From Oxalobacteraceae bacterium (GTDB lineage: Bacteria > Pseudomonadota > Gammaproteobacteria > Burkholderiales > Burkholderiaceae_D), in NCBI GenBank assembly GCA_030698225.1, contig JAUYNR010000107.1, positions 28,406-92,405 of the forward strand: 64,000 bases of DNA, in the 5' to 3' direction. Position numbers and translations under genes: made by a program. Of the stretch, positions 18,019 to 25,213 are shown piece by piece (the stretch's first letter is position 1; every line of letters starts with the position of its first letter). The notes under the pieces are model-generated. The model made no database searches and was not told the origin of the DNA. It saw only the letters and a program-made list of their open reading frames with translations.

Positions 18019-18175
18019 CAAGGCTCCCCGATAAATTTATGTAATGTAATACGTAATTCGTAATAGTACGTTAAAAACTTATTTTTACAATTTATAAATT
18101 ATATGTTTTAAGGCACGATAAACTTTCTTATCGTGTGTTAGATGGTCGGAACCTGGCTGGAAATGCGTAACGTTC
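18019..18175. promoter_or_regulatory. A+T-rich upstream region of the kfrA-like gene
   Basis: The region has repeated GTAAT units and the near-palindrome TACGTAATTCGTA close to the start, then a perfect hairpin CGATAA-ACTTTC-TTATCG at 18116-18133. KfrA proteins bind repeats in their own promoters, so these are candidate operators. The assignment is inference. Confidence 0.4.
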
Positions 18176-18180
18176 TTATT

Positions 18181-18215
18181 GGGAGATAGGGAAAACGAAA
18201 AAATCGGGCGCTAAG
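18181..18215 (+). repeat. Left terminal inverted repeat (Tn3 family)
   Basis: GGGAGATAGG is followed by GAAAACGAAAAAATCGGGCG and CTAAG. It differs from the right end by a few substitutions and small deletions in the outer half. The tnpA remnant's stop codon overlaps the CTAAG end, the usual Tn3-family arrangement. Confidence 0.8.
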
Positions 18216-18565
18216 GCAACCTACTGCCACTTGATGTCCGCAGCGGCCGAAACCTCCCTTCGCCGACCTTGCAGTTCTGGCGCCAAACATAGTCCCCGGT
18301 CAGATTGATGTGATCCCATCCCAGCGGCGACAAGAATTGCAGCATTCCGTCATCGGCCAGCTGGCCCGACTCACTCAGGGCCTGCGTCGCCCGCTCCAGG
18401 TACACGGTTCCAAAGCACGATGGCGGCCGTCACCGGATTCAGGCCGCTGGCGCGGTACCGCTGCTGCTCGAACGTCCGGCCGCGGATATCACCCAGCCGG
18501 AGGGTGAAAACGGCCTTGGCAAGCACGTTGCGCGCCTCTCCATTGTTCAGCCCCGCGTGCTGATC
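18211..18565 (-). pseudogene. tnpA: Tn3-family transposase TnpA, 3' remnant
   Basis: The last ~115 codons of a DDE transposase of the Tn3 family are recognisable: [30 protein letters not shown], then, after a one-base deletion near 18405, [11 protein letters not shown] and [17 protein letters not shown]. The N-terminal ~870 residues are absent, so the protein is non-functional. The closest comparison inside the window is the second remnant at 63080-63862, which has the same segments with many substitutions, so the two are distinct elements. Confidence 0.85.
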
Positions 18566-18581
18566 ATTAGATGGTCGCCTG

Positions 18582-19283
18582 CTACTTTTTCCGACTGGTT
18601 CCGCTAGCGAACAATTCGATCTTACGGGTTGGCCCCGACACGATGAGCAGATCCGCCGATTGAATGTAGGTTTCCGGTGTGGCATGTTGAAAATCGGCAT
18701 TGTGCCGCTTTACTCCGACGACTGTCACTCCAAACTCCTCGCGTACGCGCGACTGGGCCAAGGTCTTGTTATGTGTGAGTCCGGGAGCATTTATTTTGGC
18801 GATAGCGAAGCCGTCGTCGAACTCAATGAAATCCATCAGTCGGCCCGTGATCAAATGCGCGACTCGTTCACCCATATCCGCCTCTGGGGTGACGACATGG
18901 TGGGCTCCCATCTTCTTAGCCAATTGACCGTGATCATGGTCAAGCGCCTTTACCCATATATCCTTGATCCCTAGCTCAGTTAGCACCATCAGGGTCATTA
19001 GGCTTGCCGCGATATCAGTCCCTATGGCGACAATCGCATGTGCAAAGTCAGCAGCCCCAAGTTGCAGCATAACGTTTTCTTTTGTTGAATCGGCTTGTAT
19101 AGCATGCGTTAGCTTGTCTGCCCAAAGCTGCACGCGCTCTCCATCCTTGTCGATGCCCATGACATCGTGCCCTAGTCGCATAAGCGACTGCGCTACAGCG
19201 CCGCCGAAGCGGCCCATACCGAGTACTAAAACACTGTCGCCCGACGAAAATGCGAACTGTTCTGTGAAAATTCTACCCAACAA
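18582..19283 (-). CDS. KtrA/TrkA-type regulatory subunit of potassium uptake
   Basis: This 233-residue cytoplasmic RCK protein gates a TrkH/KtrB channel in response to nucleotide. The Rossmann motif [14 protein letters not shown] lies near residue 18, the acidic end of beta-2 is VMGIDKD, and [16 protein letters not shown] follows. A C-terminal RCK_C-like half begins near residue 145. The length matches single-domain KtrA (about 220), not the duplicated E. coli TrkA (458). It overlaps the upstream ktrB gene by 11 bp, so the pair is co-translated. It is cargo of the Tn3-like element. Confidence 0.88.
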   Translation of the reverse strand: MLGRIFTEQFAFSSGDSVLVLGMGRFGGAVAQSLMRLGHDVMGIDKDGERVQLWADKLTHAIQADSTKENVMLQLGAADFAHAIVAIGTDIAASLMTLMVLTELGIKDIWVKALDHDHGQLAKKMGAHHVVTPEADMGERVAHLITGRLMDFIEFDDGFAIAKINAPGLTHNKTLAQSRVREEFGVTVVGVKRHNADFQHATPETYIQSADLLIVSGPTRKIELFASGTSRKK

Positions 19284-20607
19284 TTGGATGCTCCTCAGGA
19301 TAGCGATAAGGCATACGTCGCTCGCTCAACACAAGTGACGTCGCAAGAGTGATGGTCCCTACTCGGCCCAAGTACATTAGCACAATCAACGTTACCTGCC
19401 CGGCTGCCGGTAGATCGGCAGTGATCCCCGTAGACAGGCCCACGGTGCCGAAGGCTGAGATTACTTCAAAAATTATTCGATCTGCCGAGGCATTGCTAAC
19501 GTGCAAAAGTATCATTGTCCCTAACATAACCATCGCGCTACCGAGCACTAAAACGGTGATTGCTTGTCGTTGTGCAGAAGGTCCGACACGTCGACCGAAA
19601 GCTTCGCTGTCTGGCTGACCGCGAATCTCCGCGATGACAAGTAATAACAAGATCGCCACAGTTCCCACCTTCACACCGCCAGCGGTTCCCGCGCTGCCTG
19701 CCCCTACAAACATGAGTAGGTAGTGGAGCGCCCACGTCTCTCGTGTAGCCACAGAAAAGTCTATCGAATTGAATCCAGCAGTCCTGGCCGATACTGACGT
19801 GAACGCAGCTGACAGAACCTTCTGGGGAAGCGACATTTCACCCAAGGTTTTTGGATTCGCCCACTCAAACACCATCACGCCAAAAAAGCCAAGAAAAATC
19901 AGGATGGCAGTCCCGACCAGCGTCAATTTCGTGTGAAGTGCCCAACTGCGCGGAGATGTGAGCCTATCTCGCAGATCGAACAAAACTGGGAATCCGATGC
20001 CGCCGATTACGATGGCAATCATTAACGGCATGAGTATCAACGCATCCGGTGCGTAACGCATAACACTGTCGGCATGAATAGAAAATCCTGCATTATTGAA
20101 TGCCGAGACCGAATGGAAAATCCCACTCCATGCTGCCTCATGCCAAGTAAGTCCGTAGCCAAAGTGGAATCTAAGCACAAGAACAGTCGCCAGAATCAGC
20201 TCGGAAGCTATCGTAACCGCTAGCACAAGCTTTGCTACACTAGAAACATCCCCTAAGCCCAAGGAATGCGTTTCGGTTTGAGTAATAAGCTTCAGTCGAA
20301 GCCTGGGAGAGCGGTTTACCATCAAGCCCAGAAGTGTCGCTGCGGTCATCATGCCGAAACCGCCGAGTTGAAACAACAACATGACAATTCCCTGTCCGAA
20401 GGGCGACCAATAGGTCCCTGTTTCGACCACGACGAGGCCCGTGACGCAAACGGCTGAGACTGACGTGAACAGTGCGGCGAGAAACGGCGCTGCCCCTGCC
20501 TCGTTGCGGGAAATTGGCATCATCAAAAGAAGCGTGCCCATTATGATCGCTATCAAGAACACCAATGCCACTGCGCGCGCAGGGTGTAGCAAACGTTGAC
20601 TTCTCAT
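19273..20607 (-). CDS. TrkH/KtrB family potassium uptake channel
   Basis: This 444-residue membrane protein has four pseudo-repeated M1-P-M2 units, as in KtrB. The filter glycine segments can be seen as SVCVTGLVVVETG, SAFNNAGFSIHADS, SARTAGFNSIDF and FGTVGLSTGITADLP. The length fits KtrB (about 440-450) rather than E. coli TrkH (483). Together with the overlapping KtrA-type gene it should form a Na+- or nucleotide-dependent K+ uptake system. Potassium transporters are uncommon Tn3-family cargo, which makes the context notable. Confidence 0.9.
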   Translation of the reverse strand: MRSQRLLHPARAVALVFLIAIIMGTLLLMMPISRNEAGAAPFLAALFTSVSAVCVTGLVVVETGTYWSPFGQGIVMLLFQLGGFGMMTAATLLGLMVNRSPRLRLKLITQTETHSLGLGDVSSVAKLVLAVTIASELILATVLVLRFHFGYGLTWHEAAWSGIFHSVSAFNNAGFSIHADSVMRYAPDALILMPLMIAIVIGGIGFPVLFDLRDRLTSPRSWALHTKLTLVGTAILIFLGFFGVMVFEWANPKTLGEMSLPQKVLSAAFTSVSARTAGFNSIDFSVATRETWALHYLLMFVGAGSAGTAGGVKVGTVAILLLLVIAEIRGQPDSEAFGRRVGPSAQRQAITVLVLGSAMVMLGTMILLHVSNASADRIIFEVISAFGTVGLSTGITADLPAAGQVTLIVLMYLGRVGTITLATSLVLSERRMPYRYPEEHPIVG

Positions 20608-20657
20608 TTAGTATTTTTCATCCCGGGGTCTGAGGTGCAGTGGAACGGGAAACCGGG

Positions 20658-20878
20658 TTAAGCCGGTGGCGCCGCCACTTTCAGGAATTGATGCAAGGTC
20701 TCGCGACTGATGCCGAATTCGCGAGCAAACGTCGTCTTTTGTTCGCCGGCACCAGCTTGGCAACCTAATCCGTCGCGAGCGCTTTCTTGCGGCCACGGTA
20801 CGCGCCCCGCTGCTTGGCCAGCGCGATCCGCTCCCGCTGCCGCTCGCGGATCAGCACCCACTCGAATTCGGCAAACGC
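20658..20878 (-). pseudogene. tnpR: Tn3-family serine resolvase TnpR, 3' remnant
   Basis: The C-terminal end of a Tn3-type resolvase is readable: AFAEFEWVLIRERQRERIAL, AKQRGAYRGRKKALATD, then an in-frame TAG, and after a frame change GEQKTTFAREFGISRETLHQ with the helix-turn-helix that binds res sites. The catalytic N-terminal domain with its serine is missing. It lies on the same strand as the tnpA remnant, near the right end of the element. Confidence 0.8.
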
Positions 20879-20960
20879 TTCCAAGCTTGTGATTGTAGGG
20901 CAGATTGGTATTGCGCCCGTCACCGTAGCGGCCTTCAGCGTGAAATGGGCATGACCTCGG

Positions 20961-20998
20961 CTTAGCGCCCGATTTTTTCCGTTTTCTCCGATGTCCCC
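20961..20998 (-). repeat. Right terminal inverted repeat (Tn3 family)
   Basis: Read inward on the minus strand it begins GGGGACATCGGAGAAAACGG and continues AAAAAATCGGGCGCTAAG, a typical 38-bp Tn3-family end. It is followed on the plus strand by TTATT, identical to the five bases outside the left end. Confidence 0.85.
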
Positions 20999-21430
20999 TT
21001 ATTTGTTTTGCGGATGGCAAGAGCAGCCCTCGCCTTCGGCTGCTTGCGCCAGATTGCGCATGATCCCGCATTCGCTGGCTTTCTGATTCGCGTGGCAAGT
21101 GTCGCGCAGCGTGTGCAACTGCCGTTCCAGCTGGCGCAGCGATTCGAGTTGCAGATGGATGCGTTCGATTTGACCGTCGATCAATTGGTTGATCTTGTCG
21201 CAGGCCAGTTCGGGTTTGGCTTGAAAGCTGCGCAAGGTGCGCACGTCCGGCAAACCCATGCCGAGCGAGCGGCAATGGCGTATGAAGTTGAGCTGCACCA
21301 GATGCGACTCAGTGTAAGTGCGATAGCCATTGGCCTCGCGCGCGGGTATGTCGATCAATCCTTCGCGCTCGTAAAAGCGTATCGTTTCCACATCGCAATC
21401 GCTGCGCTGCGCCAATTCACCGATTCTCAT
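20999..21430 (-). CDS. cadR: CadR/PbrR-like MerR-family metal regulator
   Basis: This 143-residue MerR-family activator of Cd/Pb (possibly Zn) resistance has an N-terminal winged helix (MRIGELAQRS, VETIRFYEREGLI), a dimerisation helix, and cysteines at about 77, 112 and 121, the three positions used by CadR/PbrR to bind Cd(II)/Pb(II). The tail adds CSCH. The open frame extends 35 codons upstream, but that part overlaps the divergent promoter and cadA start, so the ATG at 21430 is used. It is divergent from cadA and binds the palindrome between them. Its TAA stop is part of the TTATT duplication made by the Tn3-like insertion. Confidence 0.9.
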   Translation of the reverse strand: MRIGELAQRSDCDVETIRFYEREGLIDIPAREANGYRTYTESHLVQLNFIRHCRSLGMGLPDVRTLRSFQAKPELACDKINQLIDGQIERIHLQLESLRQLERQLHTLRDTCHANQKASECGIMRNLAQAAEGEGCSCHPQNK

Positions 21431-21453
21431 CGCGTATTCCTCCAAAAAAGTGC

Positions 21454-21484
21454 TTGACCCTGTAGTAACTACAGACTGTTTAAT
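21454..21484 (+). promoter_or_regulatory. MerR-type promoter/operator of cadA
   Basis: A -35 TTGACC (21454-21459) and a -10 TTTAAT (21479-21484) are separated by 19 bases, the overlong spacing typical of MerR-activated promoters. The spacer contains the perfect palindrome CTGTAGTAACTACAG (21460-21474), the expected CadR binding site. It lies 29 bp before the cadA ATG. Confidence 0.85.
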
Positions 21485-21512
21485 GATGCCATTGTTTCCG
21501 GAGATACGCACC

Positions 21513-23774
21513 ATGACCCAGCATTCCCATCCCAAACCAGCGCCGCATCGTCATGCAGCGGCCGATGCCTGCTGCACTGCAGGCACGCAAGCCGGCGCGT
21601 GCGCATCGCCGCCCCGCCAAACCCTGCCGCCCGACGGCGCCGATCAGGTGCGCTACCGGATCGACCAGATGGATTGCCCGACCGAGGAGCGGCTGATCCG
21701 CAACCGGCTGGAACCGATGGCGGGCGTGGTCCGGCTCGATTTCAACCTGCTCGAACGGGAACTGACGGTGCATCACCGGCTGACGGATCTGCAGCCTATC
21801 GCCGCTGCGCTGGAAGAACTGGATATGGCGCCCAGCCTGCTTGCAGCCGATGCGCCGGCAGCGGCTGCCCGACCGGCGCTGAGCGCAAGACTGAAAGGAT
21901 CGCTGGCCGTCAGCGGCCTGGCAGCCATCGGCGCCGAAGCGCTGGCCTGGAGCAGCGGGCAGGAATCATCCTGGCCGGTTGTCGCCCTGGCGGCGGTATC
22001 GATTCTGAGCGCCGGCTTGCCGACACTCAAGAAGGGCTGGATCGCGCTCAAGAACCTGACCCTGAATATCTACTTCCTGATGTCGCTGGCGGTGGCCGGC
22101 GCCATGATCATCGGCAAGTGGCCGGAAGCGGCGATGGTGGTGTTCCTGTTCGCCATCGCCGAGGCGATCGAAGCGCTGTCCCTGGCGCGGGCGCGCCACG
22201 CGATCAAGTCGCTGACCGCACTGGCGCCGGAAACCGCCGAGGTCAGAATGGCCGATGGCTGGCAACAGCAGGCGGTGGCCGATGTCGCGGTCGGGTGCCG
22301 GATCCGGGTGCGCACCGGCGCGCGGGTGCCGCTCGATGCCCGGGTCGAATCCGGCTGCGCGGCGCTGGACCAGGCGCCGATCACCGGCGAGAGCCTGCCG
22401 CTGGACAAGCAGGCCGGCGACGCGCTGTACGCCGGCAGCATCGTCATCGATGGCGTGCTGGAAGCGACGGTCACCGCCGCTGCCGGTGCAAGCACGCTGG
22501 CCCGCATCGCTGCCGCGGTCCAGAGCGCGCAATCGCAACGGGCGCCGACCCAGCGCCTGGTCGATCGGTTTGCGCATTACTACACGCCGGCAGTGGTTGC
22601 GCTGGCTGTTGCGATGGCGATGCTGGGACCGCTGCTGTTCGCCGGAACATGGGGGGACTGGCTCTACCAGGCACTGGTAATGCTGGTGATCGCCTGCCCG
22701 TGCGCGCTGGTGGTATCGACTCCGGTCACGGTGGTCAGCGCTCTGGCGGCAGCAGCCAGGCACGGGATCCTGATCAAGGGCGGGACTTACCTGGAAGGCG
22801 GCCGGCTGCTCAAAGCGGTGGCGCTGGACAAGACCGGAACCCTGACCAGCGGCAAGGCGGTGCTGACCGATGCCGCGTCGCTGGGCGGGATGCCACTCGA
22901 CCAGGCATTGCTGATCGCAGCCAGTCTTGACGAGCACAGCAGCCATCCGGTCGCGCAAGCCTTGGTCAGCGGATGGCGCGCCCGTCAGCCGGATGCTGCC
23001 ACTGTGCCGGTGGACGAGTTCGGCGTGCTCAATGGCCGCGGCGTCAAAGGCCGCATCGGTGGCCGGCTCTGGCATCTGGGCAATCACCGTCTGGTAGAGG
23101 AACTGGGCACTTGTTCGCCGCCACTCGAAGCGCAACTGGCCGCGCTGGAAAACGTCGGCAAGACTGCCATCGTGCTGTGCGCGGCCGGCGTACCGGTAGC
23201 GGTGTTTGCGGTAGCCGACACGATCCGGCCCGAAAGTCTGGCGGCGGTAATGGCGCTCAAGGCGCTGCACGTCGAGCCGGTAATGCTGAGCGGCGACAAT
23301 CCGGCCACCGCACGCGCGATTGCTGATCGACTCGGAATACAGGATGCGCGCGGCAACCTGATGCCGGAAGACAAGCATGCTGCGGTCGCCGAACTGGGCA
23401 AGCGGCATGGTGCGGTCGGCATGGTCGGCGATGGTGTCAATGATGCGCCGGCACTGGCGCGGGCCGATATCGGCTTTGCGATGGGCGCGGCCGGCACCGC
23501 GACCGCATTGGAAACGGCCGATGTCGCGATCATGGACGACGATCCGCGCAAGATCGCCGATTTCATCGGTCTGAGCCGGCGTACCGGAGCGCTGCTGAAG
23601 CAGAACATCGCGCTGGCGCTCGGCATCAAGCTGGTTTTCCTCGTGCTGGCATTGAGCGGCCACGCCACGCTGTGGATGGCGGTCTTCGCAGACATGGGGG
23701 CCAGCCTGCTGGTGGTGTTTAACGGTTTGCGCCTGCTCAGGCACTTCCCCCAAAAGACGCCGGGCAGTAAATAA
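21513..23774 (+). CDS. cadA: Cd/Zn/Pb-exporting P1B-type ATPase
   Basis: This 753-residue heavy-metal efflux pump has a His/Cys-rich N-terminus (HSHPKPAPHRH, ACCTAG) followed by one heavy-metal-associated-like domain with MDCPTEE instead of MxCxxC. The transmembrane metal site is CPCALV at about 395-400, the phosphorylated aspartate is in DKTGT (about 439), and GDGVNDAPALARADIG with the late helices completes a ZntA/CadA-type core. The ATG at 21513 has GGAG upstream; the longer frame would start inside the promoter. It is divergent from cadR and presumably induced by Cd, Zn or Pb. Confidence 0.93.
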   Translation: MTQHSHPKPAPHRHAAADACCTAGTQAGACASPPRQTLPPDGADQVRYRIDQMDCPTEERLIRNRLEPMAGVVRLDFNLLERELTVHHRLTDLQPIAAALEELDMAPSLLAADAPAAAARPALSARLKGSLAVSGLAAIGAEALAWSSGQESSWPVVALAAVSILSAGLPTLKKGWIALKNLTLNIYFLMSLAVAGAMIIGKWPEAAMVVFLFAIAEAIEALSLARARHAIKSLTALAPETAEVRMADGWQQQAVADVAVGCRIRVRTGARVPLDARVESGCAALDQAPITGESLPLDKQAGDALYAGSIVIDGVLEATVTAAAGASTLARIAAAVQSAQSQRAPTQRLVDRFAHYYTPAVVALAVAMAMLGPLLFAGTWGDWLYQALVMLVIACPCALVVSTPVTVVSALAAAARHGILIKGGTYLEGGRLLKAVALDKTGTLTSGKAVLTDAASLGGMPLDQALLIAASLDEHSSHPVAQALVSGWRARQPDAATVPVDEFGVLNGRGVKGRIGGRLWHLGNHRLVEELGTCSPPLEAQLAALENVGKTAIVLCAAGVPVAVFAVADTIRPESLAAVMALKALHVEPVMLSGDNPATARAIADRLGIQDARGNLMPEDKHAAVAELGKRHGAVGMVGDGVNDAPALARADIGFAMGAAGTATALETADVAIMDDDPRKIADFIGLSRRTGALLKQNIALALGIKLVFLVLALSGHATLWMAVFADMGASLLVVFNGLRLLRHFPQKTPGSK

Positions 23775-23940
23775 ATTCATTGGCCGGTTGGTAAAATGCG
23801 GCTTCAATCTTTACCGCCGGTGACCAGCTGCGGCCAGGTTTGCGCAATGTCATCACCGGCGCTACACATTACCCATGCAAGACACGAATCGGCCGGGGAC
23901 TCCGACCAGTTTCGAAGAAACAAGGGGTATAGTCGTTTTT

Positions 23941-23990
23941 ACGGCATTTTCCGCATATTTTCATTGCGGAATTAAATATACTCAAGCATA
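23941..23990 (+). repeat. GCGG/TACTC A+T-rich element, copy f (short form)
   Basis: The perfect inverted repeat CCGCA-TATTTTCAT-TGCGG starts at 23951. TACTC follows at 23979, 13 rather than 25 bases after GCGG, so this copy looks shortened between the two motifs. Confidence 0.55.
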
Positions 23991-24043
23991 TTCAAGGTGG
24001 AGACAGCGCAAGCTGATCGTACCAGAAACGTGGGTTTCACACC

Positions 24044-24078
24044 CCTTTCGTGACTTTCGTGTTTTTCGTGGACATTGC
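24044..24078 (-). repeat. CACGAAA interspersed repeat, copy 2
   Basis: On the plus strand it reads TTTCGTGACTTTCGTG then TTTTTCGTGGACATTGCT, the reverse complement of copy 1 including the adjacent AGCAATGTC. Confidence 0.75.
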
Positions 24079-24112
24079 TTTTCGCCATGATGAACCTGCG
24101 CAACGACATAGA

Positions 24113-25141
24113 ATGACGAAAATCATGACTGACGGCATATCCGAATCGTCACAAATCGCGCCTGCTCTGATGCAGGCCGGAGCGGTCAAACATCAAGACG
24201 GCACCACGCTGAGCGAGCAGGAGGTACAGCAAAGGCATCGACTGTTCATCGCCGCTGCCACCGCCGACAACACCCGCCTGGCTTATCGTTCGGCGATCCG
24301 GCATTTTCATGCATGGGGCGGCGTATTGCCGTGCGAAACCGCGGTAGTGACGCGCTATCTGCTGAACTACGCGGCAACTTTGAGCCCGCGCACACTGGCA
24401 TTGCGCCTGACTGCGCTGTCGCAATGGCATCGCTTTCAGAGTTTTCCGGATCCGACCGATCACCCGGAACTGCGCAAGATGCTGCGCGGCATCGGGCGCA
24501 CCCACGGCAAGCCGAAAAAGAAAGCCAGGGCCTTGCCGCTGGCGGACCTGGAGCGGATGGTCGTAGCGCTGTCGGCACAGAGCGGCCTGGCGGCGCTGCG
24601 CAACAGCGCGCTGCTGCAGCTGGCGTTCTTTGGCGCCTTCCGGCGCAGCGAAATCGTCAGCCTGCAGTTGCAGCATCTCGCCTGGGAGCCCGCCGGCCTG
24701 GTCATCACGCTGATGCGTTCCAAGACCGATCAGCAAGGGCTGGGCATCACGCGCGCGATCCCGTACGGCGCAGCGGATGGCATCTGCTGCCCGGCCTCCG
24801 CGCTCAAGCGCTGGCTGGCTGCGGCAGGACTGACCTGCGGACCGGTTTTTCGGCGCATTACGCGCTGGGGCCGGATTGGGGACGCAGCGCTGTACGCCGG
24901 CAGCGTCAATGCAATTCTTGCCAGCAGCGCTGCCGCGGTACAACTGCCGTACGCGCCCGAACTCAGCAGCCATAGCTTCAGGCGCGGGCTGGCCACCAGC
25001 GCGCACCTGGCAGGCGCCAATTTCCTCGACATCAAGCGCCAGGGCGGCTGGCGCCACGACGGCACGGTGCAAGGCTATATCGAGGAGGCCGACCAGTTCA
25101 GGAACAATGCGGCAGGCAATTTGCTTAAACGCAAGTCCTGA
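24113..25141 (+). CDS. Tyrosine recombinase / site-specific integrase
   Basis: This 342-residue phage-integrase-family protein has an N-terminal SAM-like DNA-binding region (RLAYRSAIRHFHAWGG) and a C-terminal catalytic domain from about residue 150. The visible catalytic residues are the first Arg in FGAFRRSEIVSL, HSFRRG (His and second Arg), a later GGWRHDGTVQ, and the nucleophile Tyr in GYIEEA. The ATG at 24113 is preferred, with 24125 as an alternative; the longer frame begins within the upstream repeat. No att site or cargo is evident, so it may be a solitary integrase or the remnant of an island. The flanking antiporter and Lon genes look like ordinary chromosome. Confidence 0.88.
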   Translation: MTKIMTDGISESSQIAPALMQAGAVKHQDGTTLSEQEVQQRHRLFIAAATADNTRLAYRSAIRHFHAWGGVLPCETAVVTRYLLNYAATLSPRTLALRLTALSQWHRFQSFPDPTDHPELRKMLRGIGRTHGKPKKKARALPLADLERMVVALSAQSGLAALRNSALLQLAFFGAFRRSEIVSLQLQHLAWEPAGLVITLMRSKTDQQGLGITRAIPYGAADGICCPASALKRWLAAAGLTCGPVFRRITRWGRIGDAALYAGSVNAILASSAAAVQLPYAPELSSHSFRRGLATSAHLAGANFLDIKRQGGWRHDGTVQGYIEEADQFRNNAAGNLLKRKS

Positions 25142-25213
25142 TTTTGCCTGGAGTATGGTTCAATCGGATGCATCAACGCATGGACGCTATAAGCTATGAC
25201 CAATGGAACCTGA

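Larger units (their letters stand above)
18176..21003. mobile_element. Tn3-family-like element with KtrAB potassium-uptake cargo
   Basis: The element proper runs 18181-20998. It is bounded by inverted repeats: IRL 18181-18215 and IRR 20961-20998 share AAAAAATCGGGCGCTAAG and most of the outer half. The same five bases, TTATT, sit immediately outside each end (18176-18180 and 20999-21003), as expected for Tn3-family insertion. Inside, all on the minus strand, are a tnpR 3' remnant, a TrkH/KtrB gene, a KtrA gene and a tnpA 3' remnant whose stop lies in IRL. No functional transposase is left, so it can only move in trans. The cargo looks lower in G+C than the flanking cadA and mod genes. Confidence 0.8.
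23775..24112. other. 338-bp intergenic region with two repeat copies
   Basis: No gene is supported here. It contains a copy of the CCGCA-N9-TGCGG element (about 23941-23990) and an inverted CACGAAA repeat (24044-24078) immediately before the recombinase gene. Confidence 0.6.

Noticed and set aside
21966..23807. 613-codon minus-strand open frame
   Set aside because: It is the shadow of cadA, whose phosphorylation and metal motifs lie on the plus strand.
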